Origin: Effrenium voratum | Lineage: Eukaryota; Sar; Dinophyceae; Suessiales; Symbiodiniaceae | Length of the DNA: 64,000 bases | Direction of reading: 5' to 3' | Assembly: GCA_963377175.1 (NCBI GenBank) | Contig: CAUJNA010001236.1 | Span: 51,001-115,000, forward strand | Part shown: piece after piece, positions 20,666 through 30,519 of the stretch | Layout: each line of letters begins with the position of its first letter | How positions within the stretch are numbered: position 1 is the first letter of the stretch | Notes under the pieces: model-generated | Told to the model about the DNA's origin: nothing | Databases searched by the model: none | What the model saw: the letters and a program-made list of their open reading frames with translations, nothing else | Translations under genes and position numbers: made by a program

Positions 20666-21015
20666 TGTTAAAACCCGCCTGGCCCCGTGCCTAAACTGGG
20701 AAGCTGTTCTGAGGTCTGTGTTGGTGTTGGTTACATTGTTCCATTGACTGCCAGTTGGCTCAAGTCACAAGTAGGGCTCAAGGTCTTGCATGAACTACGT
20801 TTGCACGTGATCGACCATAGAGAGTGGAAAATACTTCATTCGCGCTGCAGCTGCCAGGATCACCATCGTGGTTATTGGTCCCTATCCCTTACAACAGTTT
20901 ACACGGGTTCGGCTATAACGGTTTGACCGTATACACCTTTCTACGTGGTTGGTTACACAGCTGGAGGGTTCGGTGGACAGCGTCCCACGGGACGTCACCT
21001 TGCCGTCTCTTGACA
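20666..21015 (+). repeat. 3' LTR of element B
   Basis: This 350-base copy of the 5' LTR ends CTTGACA followed by the GAAAT duplication. Confidence 0.95.
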
Positions 21016-22439
21016 GAAATCATAGATCAAAGGACTCACTCTCCAAAGAAGTTCGGGATTCCGTTAGGGACATAGAAGGTGGAATGAGTCAGCTTCGATA
21101 AGCATCTCGCTATCTCCAGAAGCCAAGGTGCCTTCGAGGATCAGACCAACACTGAGGTTGAGAAGTTAGAAAAGAGACTCGTTTCAGTAGAGAGGGCCGT
21201 TAGGCTGCCTCCGTCCGGTTCACGCGGATCGGACGGGATATGAGCCTTCAGGTACACAGAAGGGGATGCTCCTGGTGGCTCCCTAATGTATGAGATGCAC
21301 TGGGATGAGCTTCCTATGGTGGGGTATGTCGTGATGAAGTTCCAGGACTTCAGGAAGGCGGTCCAACTCCAAAGGATGAGGCGGAATGGAAAGGCCATGG
21401 TCGAGATATTGATCACAAGGCCAGATGAGTACGACTCGATAGGAGATGGGAGCCCGGATGAGGGCTTGGTTCCGATTACGGTGCCTATGCGCCCCGATGG
21501 CGAGGTGTCGCCTTCGTGGTACGTCAGGGAGGACCGAGCCCAAGGAGACGAAGCGAGCTGACCCGAAGGTAGAGGTCAAGAAGGAGAAGGGGAGCGGAGA
21601 CGATGCCCCCGGCGATAGTCCGGCTGAAAAGCAAAAGAGGGAAAGGAGCTCTCGTTGGGATCCAGAGGTGCCTGCAAAGGAATCAACGAAGCGGGAGGCG
21701 TCGAAGAGACCCGACAATGTCGACAGCAGACCAGGTGCGGCGAGAGGCAAGTGGAGATGATCTCCACTCCGCGCTTGGTAGGTCTTCGGCAAAGGATGCG
21801 GTAGCGCCCTTGACGGCTTCCAAGGCAATGGCGAAGAAACCTGGGGAAAGTGAGGCCAGGTTGTTCTCGGCGGAACGAGCTGCTGCAAGCCAGGTGGAAG
21901 GCCATTTCCGGGCGTTGCCGGAGAATTCAGTGGTGGACGCTTTCCTGGCGATGTCACCCGATAGGCTGCTAAATAGGCAGGTCAGAGATTTCATCAGGAA
22001 TGGCGAGGATGCTTCAGCGCTGGAGGTTCTCAACCAGATAGTGGCGAACTCTCGCATCGGGCGTACACGTTGGGATTCGGAAGTTTCCCGCACTCCCTCC
22101 CGAAGGTCCGTTTTCTTCGAAGGCGCAGGTATCGACCGCGAAGAGACGAAGATCGAGACCGAAGGAGAGACGATCATCGGGATCATCGTGGTGATGAATC
22201 GCTCGATCGAGACCGGGATCGAAGGAGAGATGATCGCAGGAGATCCGAAAGGGATCGCGACAGGGACCGTGCGCGGGGCGGACGTGACCGGAGGAGGCGT
22301 GAAGATAGCCGATAGGCTGAATCACGAGGGTTGCGGCCGATTGATGATCGTGTTCATCCTGCACCGCCGAGGCGTGTTGTTCGTGTCTCTACTGCACCGC
22401 TGCTCGGCTGCTGGTGACGGTCACCAAGAAGTAGTGTGA
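21016..22439 (+). pseudogene. gag-like gene of element A, 3' part
   Basis: The sequence resumes after the B insertion in the frame of IDEQSEI and quickly shows frame changes. Recognisable blocks are a helical segment (EVEKLEKRLVSVERAVRLPP, about 21150-21210) and LMYEMHWDELPMVGYVVMKF (21280-21340). Next come a segment with FRALPENSVVDAFLAMSPDR and QVRDFIRNGEDASALEVLNQ (21905-22045) and an Arg/Asp-repeat tail (RDRDRRRDDRR..., 22140-22315) likely to bind nucleic acid. No enzyme is encoded. In-frame stops and indels show it is non-functional. Confidence 0.55.
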
Positions 22440-22857
22440 GTGAGCGGGGATGCAATCCGGTGGAGGACACCCCCAGGTTTGCGGAATTTCTGTTTTATTC
22501 AAGTACGCATGGTCAGGAGTGCCTCTTGCCGATAGGCGAGGGTACTGGTGGACATACGTTATCTTTTTCATGGCTTCTGATAAGAATTGAACTACTTGCA
22601 TTGTTGATGCAAACAGTTGTGGCCTAGTGTCGTCATGTGGACTCTTCCACGAGGTATGTTGGACAGCGTTACCCCGATTAATTCGGGGTGGTGGCGGGAA
22701 TTTAATGCCCGGGATGTCGCGCAACTGCCTTTGTGGGTTTGCTCCACCGCTGACGGCGGTAGTGTCCAGCTGTTTGCGGACGCATGCGAGCAGTTAAATC
22801 CTATCAGTAAATGGCACGCTCCACCCGTCATATATGACGGGCTCCTCGTGAGGGGTG

Positions 22858-23238
22858 TGTGATTAGGCATGGTTTAATCCATCACCAGGGATGTCGCGAT
22901 AGCGACTGACCGGTGGTGTCTGGCTCAAGTTTGCGGGTCCGTCGCGCCTCGGATGAGCGTTGCCGGGTCCCCGCGTCGATCACCTTCGTGTCGGTGGAGA
23001 GAGAGACATCGGCCCGGGGCAGACTGGTGGGGTCCGCCCGTGCGGTTCATCGTCGATCAAGGTTGCGGGTACTTGTATTCTTGCTTTGGTTTTTCCCTTT
23101 GGTTGTTGTTCTCTGGTGTGTGTGGGAAACCCTGATCTTTGGGACCGGGGATTGGTTTGCTTTTGGGGAACCTTTCTTTTGTGGCTCGTTTACCCCAACT
23201 AACCCATTGCCTGGGCACAGGTTCGTGCCCGAATCACA
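22858..23238 (+). repeat. 3' LTR of element A
   Basis: Begins TGTGATTAGGC after GAGGGG, ends ATCACA, and is followed by the TTTTC duplication (23239-23243). TGGCTCAAG lies at 22921-22929. Confidence 0.92.
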
Positions 23239-23243
23239 TTTTC
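23239..23243. repeat. Target-site duplication of outer element A, right
   Basis: TTTTC, identical to 5535-5539. Confidence 0.9.
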
Positions 23244-23933
23244 AAACAAGTGGTTGGGGACTGCTAGTTGAGGTGGACACATATTAGGCTCTTTCGCTTT
23301 TTTCACCGTGCCTCAGGGAGATCAAGGAGGGTCAGAGCAAGGTGACTTGCAGCTTTGGAAGCGGCTCGGACTCGCAAGTCGCGTGTTGAGAGTTGCGCGT
23401 CTGCATGCTTTGTCCCCTTGAATCATAGGTGTTTCAAGCTTTCAGGGTTTCGGAGTCTCGTGGAACTGCCTATGGACGTTGTAAAGGGGAGCCTGGTTTG
23501 CCGAAATGAGATTGTATTGGAACCAGTTGGCTTGTCGGGCAAGCGCAGGTTCAGAGCCTCCTCAATCAGGGCGTCTTTTCAGTTTCATGTGCAATCCTTT
23601 GTTCCGTTTGAGCTTTGCAAGCCTCTGGGCCGCTTGAGCTCCGGCGTTCCTGGGCGCTCATGGGCAAGCCGTCCCCAAAGGCAGAGGGGTCTGTCGGCAC
23701 TCATAGCCCTCCCCAACCCAATGGATATTCCTCGCTGCTTGAGGTGACGACACGAGCGTGGCCAGTCTTGAGGAGCCGGAGGGGCGCTGAGACCGAGCGG
23801 TTTTTGGATATATATTAACCAGGCTCCCGCCTGCTGCCGCCGACCCTCGGCGCATTAAGAAAAAAGTCACAAGGACCGGTCCTGAAACACGTCCGCAAAC
23901 CCAGGGACCACTTATAAGATCCTCTACGACCAC

Positions 23934-24206
23934 AAACAAGGATTAACGGAAAAGTCAGAAATAGGGCAGCTAGTCCGTTAATTACCGCTTGGGCCGGCTT
24001 GCGCCCAAGTCACTTCGAGTTGGCCCGGGAGCAGTCGCCTCTCCCGGGGTCGCCCTGAAACTGGCCCTCCCGAAGTTGACCAGAAACAAGGATTAACGGA
24101 AAAGTCAGAAATAGGGCAGCTAGTCCGTTAATTACCGCTTGGGCCGGCTTGCGCCCAAGTCACTTCGAGTTGGCCGGGAGCAGTCGCCTCTCCCGGGGTC
24201 GCCCTG
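23934..24206. repeat. 150-base tandem duplication
   Basis: AAACAAGGATTAACGG begins at 23934 and again at 24084. The following roughly 120 bases are almost identical, with one small indel in the GGCCCGGGAGC/GGCCGGGAGC stretch. Each unit contains a G/C-rich stretch with inverted pieces (GGCCGGCTTGCGCC). Confidence 0.85.
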
Positions 24207-24247
24207 GCGCGGTTTGACTTGACGTATTGGACTCTCTTGCAGAATAG

Positions 24248-24370
24248 ATGCAATCCTCTACTACCACAAGGACGTCAACAACCGCACGGGCCGGTTTGGT
24301 CGCAGGGTCATGGGTGCCAGTCCGGAAAGGTGTCTGGAGCGGTTTGAGGCAGCACAGCAGTTTGAATTGG
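24248..24370 (+). CDS. Exon-like segment, unknown gene
   Basis: After a pyrimidine-rich stretch ending TTGCAGAATAG, the frame reads AILYYHKDVNNRTGRFGRR, then VMGASPERCLERFEAAQQFEL. The codon use looks protein-coding. About 330 bases upstream a related string (KILYDHKQ, about 23912-23938) sits at the edge of the tandem duplication, so this may be a duplicated exon. It could be an upstream exon of the amylase gene or part of another gene; nothing identifies it. Confidence 0.3.
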
Positions 24371-24389
24371 GACCCAAGACCAGCGGTCA

Positions 24390-24670
24390 CACCAGGACTC
24401 GATCCCGGACCGGCTTCCCAGACCGGTCCCAGGACTGGAGTCCCAGGACCGGTCCCAGGACTGGTCCCACTGGTGCCAGGACTGGTCCTGGGACCAGTCC
24501 CAGGACAAACCCCGGTCCTGGGACTGGACCAGTCCCAGGACTGGTCCCAGACCGGTCCTAATCCGAAACAGCAGAACCAGGGTCCCAGGACCAGTCCCAG
24601 GACTGGTCCCAGGACTGGTCCCAGGACTGGTCCCAGGACCGGTCCCGGGACCGGTCCCGGGACCGGTCCT
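24390..24670. repeat. Minisatellite of GGTCCCAGGACT-type units
   Basis: About 280 bases built from 12-base variants of CCAGGACTGGTC and CCAGGACCGGTC, so the array contains many short palindromes (GGACCGGTCC). Confidence 0.9.
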
Positions 24671-25519
24671 GCAAATCCACTTTTTGTGGGTTCGGGCGTG
24701 CCCCCCAGGGACTATCATTGATTCCAATCACTTCCAGTTGCATCCCACGCCGGTCCCCTCTGCAGGAGGCTGGGACGGGAGGCAGAGGGTCGGCGGATTT
24801 TTTTGGCGGAGGGCTTGACAAGCAGTCGAGTCAGGAGTCCAAGAATGGTGGCTACAAGGCAGGCACGTGTGCATCTGGCAAGTATAGGCAAGATCAACAC
24901 TGTGGAATCTTCAGGTATTGGGCACCTGTCTTGCTTGTCTGCGGCTTGCATCTTGCTGAATGCGAGTGCCACGATGGATCACGATGGTGTGATATCGCTG
25001 CACTGCATTTGGAAGTGTGGTTGCAATTCGCAGGCGCCTGAAACAGAGGCTCCCAAACCAGAGGCAGGGTTCGGGATGGCGCATTGTTCTTTGCGAGGAC
25101 GACAGATTCGCAAGGATTTGGTGTCTCTATCGGAATTCGTGCTCTTTTCCATTTCGGGATCGCCCAAGAAACTGGCAGGTTGTGTCAGCCGCAAGAAACA
25201 CAAGTTCCAATCGCATGTTGTGTTCCCTGAGCCGGCGCGATGTGCATCTCGCGATGGGTTTTGCTCGGCCGGAGATTCGGAAAGCGCGAGGCCAAGGATG
25301 AGCCTCTCAAGGAGGCGGGCTTGGGCTGCAAGAGAAACGATCGCTGCTTGACTTGCGTCCTGCTTTCCTTGGCACTGTTCTAGCATAAAGATCTGTTTGC
25401 GAGCTCCTGCTGGAAGCCATGCCACGAATTTGCTGGGCCCCAAAAATCGAACACAAGGTCGGGGGCCTTGTGGTGCACATGTCCCTTCCTTCAGCAATTC
25501 AAGCGCAAGAAATCTTGGG

Positions 25520-26560
25520 GGAAGCAGCTGGTTCTCCAAAGAGGCGGTGGACAAGGGCCGTGTTGAGAAGGTGCTCGCACAAGTTTTCCGCACCTGGCTT
25601 GCAGCCTCAGGAGCCCGAGGCTGCTGGCGGTGAGGCGCACGGAGAGAAGTTCCGTAAGACCGGGTTCTGGAGCCAAGGTCTCATGCCAAGCAACGGCACT
25701 CTCCAGCCAACGGAACAGCTGAAAGCCAGTCCAGCAGTCCTGGCGCGCCAACTTGTTGTAGGCTTTGATTGATGGAGGCGTTGGTATCATATCATTGGTG
25801 CTTTGGATGCAGGCGCCGCCCATGGAGAAGCGCCAGCGCTTCGGCGAGATTGGCTGTGCCTTTCTATTTCAATATTATGTATATATATATATATATACAC
25901 ATACATGCATTTATACACCATATATATATATACATATACATATTACAAAGAAAAAACAATCAATCAAACCATGTACACTGTTTTCCGATAACCTTTGACG
26001 GGTGGTCTGGATTGATTGGCGGCTTGAAGGCCTGGTTCTTGTTGCCTAACCTCCAACCCGCCAATTTGAGTGCAATATGTTGCAGGTGCAGTAGGTATGA
26101 AAGTGGGAACCACCTCCCAAAGGAATGACATTGCTGCTGATTTGTCAAGCAGTACAGGGTTTCCTCGCACGATTGGAGAGGAAGCCAACATATTAGTTGA
26201 TGTTAAGCATAACACACAAAACAAATTCCAGCCAAAGCTCACGAGGTTTTTCTTTTGACATTTGACATTTCCGCCCCCAGACGGTTGCGTTCGCAAGCAA
26301 CACCGAGAGGGCTCCACTTTCTTACTTGTGACCAACTGAGGCAGAATCAAATGCGGTGAATGAAGGTTGGTTAGGAAGGGACGGTCCTACCCATGGATGA
26401 GTGAAGCGGCCCTTTCGGTAGATTTTGAGGTCGAGGCATCTGTTCCAGATGCAAGATGGCAGCATCAACATGGACATGACGCGCACGCCGAGCCTCATGA
26501 TGGTGGACATGGAGACCTTCCATGGCGAAGCGGCCGCTTGCCATGGGCTGGGACTTCCAG
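25520..26560 (+). CDS. Exon-like segments upstream of the amylase gene
   Basis: Three short stretches read as protein with plausible AG acceptors. They are SKEAVDKGRVEKVLAQVF (about 25538-25610), APPMEKRQRFGE (about 25810-25848), and LFQMQDGSINMDMTRTPSL with MMVDMETFH (about 26440-26525). A (TA/TACATA)n tract lies at 25876-25945. They may be 5' exons of the amylase transcript encoding an N-terminal extension, but linkage cannot be shown from sequence alone. Confidence 0.3.
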
Positions 26561-26752
26561 AAACCGGAAACGGCAAAAAACGAAGGGAGCTTGTGAGAGC
26601 GAAGCTGCGGCACTGAGCAGGATGTAATCAATTGATTGTGCTGCATGACTTCTTTGGCGCTTCATTCTCGATTTTTGCAGCAGGTTCCTCATTCTTTCTT
26701 GGGCTCATGCTCGGCAACATGCTTTGCTGTGCGAATCGATCGATTCGGCTAG

Positions 26753-29700
26753 GCTGCAGAGGAGGCACACCTAGCGGAGCTGGAGAGGGAGCGTTTGAAC
26801 GCGCAGCAGAGGCCCTTCTCGGTGCATGGGGCGCGTTCGGTGCTGGCGGTTGTTGCTTGGGATGAGTCGAAAACGGACTACAAAGCTTGGAATTCAAGAT
26901 GAAAGGAGTTGATTGTCGCGCTTGCGTTCTTGTGAATTCTGCTGTGCAGCCACTTTCGGGCTGCCGTGGGAAGTCATACTGGGGGCTGGGGATGATCGGA
27001 GTGATTGCGATACCCACTGCACTATGAGACCCTGCAGGCGCATGACCAGCGGAACCCTCTTGAAGGACCGGTGTGGGTGAGAGTGGTTTCCTCACAGAGG
27101 TTGGTGTTTACAGCCTTGCGCTCGATGTGAGGCAGTTTTTCGAGTGGCTTCCCTTTGGACCTTCGGATGGGACCAGGGGGCTGGCTGGCGCTTGAAGTGC
27201 TTCAGGAGATGCAAAAGATCACGGATTATGCGGATCCTTCTGACACCGTGATGCTGCAGGGCCCGGGGGATGGGAGGGATAGTCGTGACGAACGTGGGTC
27301 TTCAAATTCTGTCGCGGATTCTGTTTGAAAAAGCCTTATGTCTTGTAGGAGACTGCTCTCGCAGGGGCAATCTTGTATTTGATTCTCCAGAAAGCGAGAG
27401 TGTGATATTCAGTGATGTCAGCGAACAGGTCACGCTATGGCTTGCTTCAATCGCCCGAGAAGGACCACAGCCTCGAGCTGGAACAGAGTTGATATTGAAC
27501 AGAGGACCACTCATTTTCCCCATGGCATAGGGCAGTGAATCTGCGACTCATGATATGACACGACATGCCCGCAGCTTTCGTCGGGCCGTTCTCATCAGGC
27601 CGCTTTTTCACGGCCTGGCCGTTCCGAGTTCCGAGTGTTGTTTTTTGGCTGATGGCCAGGCTTCAACTGGGAAAGCCACAAGGCTGGAAAGGGCAATTGG
27701 TATGGCGTCGTGGAGTCCAAGGCCGGAGCTTGGAATCGGATCAGCTTTCGGGGTTCCACGCCCGAGGTGCAGCTTGGGCTCGGTGATCTTGCTTCAAATC
27801 TGAAGAGATGGGATGTAATATCGCGAACAGGCACTGGATGCTCTCCCCCCCTCTGCAGCCAGACACGCGGGTGTCCAAAAGTTGAGTTGGGTCCCTTGCT
27901 TGGTTTAAATGGGGAAAACGCGGGGCACAAGTCATTCCTTTGCACACCAGATTCATCGGAGGTGGACATGTTTGCGGAGATGGGCATCACAGACATTTGG
28001 CTTCCGCCGCCCTCCCAGTCCGTAGCGCCTCAGGCTGCGAGACTTGACAGGAGAGGGAGAGAGAGCGAGAGAGAGAGAGAGAGTGCCAATGGCATATTTG
28101 GATTTTTGTTTGCCTTCGCGGAATTAGAAACTTGGGCTCCAAGTTTCTTGGTTGTGCATGAGCATTTTTTGCAATGCCATCTCAAAAAGCAACTTGCGTG
28201 CCGTCGCTCAGCTCTCTTATTTGTCTGATGGATGAGCTCTGGCTCAAGTCGGTCTTTTTCTTCCAAGCAGCACCTATCCGTTGTTGCCATCATGCATTTT
28301 GGCATCCACTCCAGCGAACGAACCGACATGTGCGAGTGTTTTCTTTACAGTTGATGGTACTTCCTGGTAATTTTGAGACTTTGACACCTTTGGCTGCTTT
28401 GGTTGCAAGCCACTTTATGGTCTAATCCGAATCAATAAGGCATGCCTTTGCATTTTGTTGGCATTGTTTTCATTTTATGATTATGCTAACAGATGATCAA
28501 GCATCTTCAATCTATTGCAACATAGCTTCTTTCGGAACAATCTAGTGTTTCGCCAATGCCATCTCGTGGTATTTGTTCATCGGTTTCATGCCATTGCGGT
28601 CATGTCTAACACGGACTATGTTCAAATTTGATGCTCTCCTGATGAGTGTCGGCGTGTTATTTCTCCACAACAGGAACTAAACAAAGACATTATTTTGTTC
28701 GCTTTTTTCGAGCGATCATCCAGGATCTACTCTTCTGTAGCATGCAAGCTGGTGAGGGATCTCTGCGGTAATCGTCAAAATGGGTAGTCTCCCTTTGGTC
28801 TCCCAAAACATATTAATCCGTTTGCGGGGAGTTGGCCACTCGCTCCAGGAGCGGGGGGGTGGGGGTGGGGTTGGGTAGGGCTACTTGCCCTCCCAGCTGT
28901 TCAACCTGGATGCCTCAGCATACGGCAAGAAGGCGTGACCTTCAGCCAACCTTCTGCAACCAGCTTGAACGCGCATTGCCTTGTAAGATTGTATGTTAAA
29001 GAAGGAACATAGTCACATTGCCTGACATCGCCTTGTAGTCACTCCATTGGCTCTTTCCATTTGGACCGATTCCCACAGGCCCGATTGCCTCAGGATGCCC
29101 TGAAGCAGCTGCTTGCGACCATGCGCGACAAGGTGGGGCTTGCATTGACCGTTGGATCCCTTCACTGAACGGCTTGGAATTGCTTGCGGCTCAAGAAGCA
29201 GAAGAAAGCAGAGGCCTGCCGCAGTCTTGAGGCGACACATTTTCCGCTCTTTGCTGGCACCATCTTCTTGTCATCACGGATATTTGGGATGACGGAGGGC
29301 TGTCATATGGAAACATAAGTTTTCTGCTGCCTGCCCTTGTCTTCAGAGATGGTCCGTGATGAGCTGGAAAGCTCAAATGGGTATTGGTCGAAATTCAACC
29401 ATCAGGGGACTGCAGGTTTGAGGTAGCCATGGGTATGGCTAGGGGCCGATTGTAGTTTCTCCGAGCAGGGTTGGCACTTATGTGTCGATTCATGCCACAG
29501 ACGGCAGGGTTCTTCTGCGCACTCTGATTCCGGTCATTTGCGCACTCACAGACCTCCTGTCATTCTTGCTTGTGGCGCCGGAAGACAGCAGTTGCTTAGC
29601 GCATTTTTAAATCAACGTTCAACGTTTCAAATTGCAACATTGCCAGAATTGCAACAATCAGATGAAGAGTTGAAATTGGGTTATCTGTATATGAGAAAGG

Positions 29701-30179
29701 ATCATAGAATGAATGATACAAATACCCCACCCAAACCCCACACCCCTCACCCCACACCCCACACCCCACACCCCCCCCACACCCCCCCCCACACCCCCCC
29801 ACACCCCACACCCCACACCCCACACCCCACACCCCACACCGCACACCCCACACCCCACACCCCACACCCCACACCCCACACACCACACACCACAAACCAC
29901 CACACCCCACACCTCACAGCCCACACCCCACCCCTAACCCACCCCTAACCCACCCCTAACCCACCCCTAACCCACCCCTAACCCACCCCTAACCCACCCC
30001 TAACCCACCCCTAACCCACCCCTAACCCACCCCTAACCCACCCCTAACCCACCCCTAACCCACCCCTAACCCACCCCTAACCCACCCCTCCCCATCATGC
30101 CCTATATATCTTACGTCGGCGACCATAAACAGAAAGTTCGAGAAATACCGAGAGAGAGAGAGAGAGAGACAGAGAGAGC

Positions 30180-30224
<45 letters not shown>

Positions 30225-30475
30225 GACCGACCGACCGACAGACAGACAGACAGAGACAGACAGAGACAGACAGAGACAGACAGACAGACAGAGAGACAGA
30301 GACAGAGACAGAGACAGAGACAGAGGCAGAGGCAGAGGCAGAGACAGAGGCAGAGGCAGAGGCAGAGGCAGAGGCAGAGGCAGAGGCAGAAGAAGAGGCA
30401 GAGGCAGAGACAGAGACAGAGACAAAGACAGAGACAGAGACAGACAGGCAGACAGAGACAGAGACAGACAGAGAC

Positions 30476-30519
<44 letters not shown>

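Larger units (their letters stand above)
7520..21015 (+). mobile_element. Inner LTR retrotransposon B: copia class, 13.5 kb, with accessory ORFs
   Basis: The LTRs at 7520-7863 and 20666-21015 begin TGTTAAAACCC and end CTTGACA, flanked by GAAAT. The internal order is gag, protease, integrase, RT, RNase H (copia order), then three long ORFs before a purine-rich tract and the 3' LTR. At 13.5 kb it is more than twice the usual size of a copia element (about 5-6 kb). The pol region needs several frame changes and RT lacks motif A, so this copy cannot encode a complete working polyprotein. The LTRs nevertheless differ by only about five substitutions and two small indels, so insertion was recent. 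Confidence 0.93.
5540..23238 (+). mobile_element. Outer LTR retrotransposon A, gag-only, interrupted by element B
   Basis: Two LTRs of the same family (5540-5898 and 22858-23238) both begin TGTGATTAG and end ATCACA, flanked by the 5-base duplication TTTTC. After removing the nested element B and its duplicated target, about 4.2 kb remains. That remainder holds a primer-binding-like site, a broken gag-like gene (6060-7519 joined to 21016-22439) and a purine stretch (GAGGGG) before the 3' LTR. No protease, integrase or RT is seen. It therefore looks non-autonomous, relying on enzymes supplied by another element. Confidence 0.9.

Noticed and set aside
24308..24727. Gly/Thr/Pro repeat protein (GTGPGTSPG)
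   Set aside because: Produced by the GGTCCCAGGACT minisatellite; open on both strands.
29538..29948. Pro/His/Thr-rich open frame
   Set aside because: Product of the CCCCACA simple repeat.
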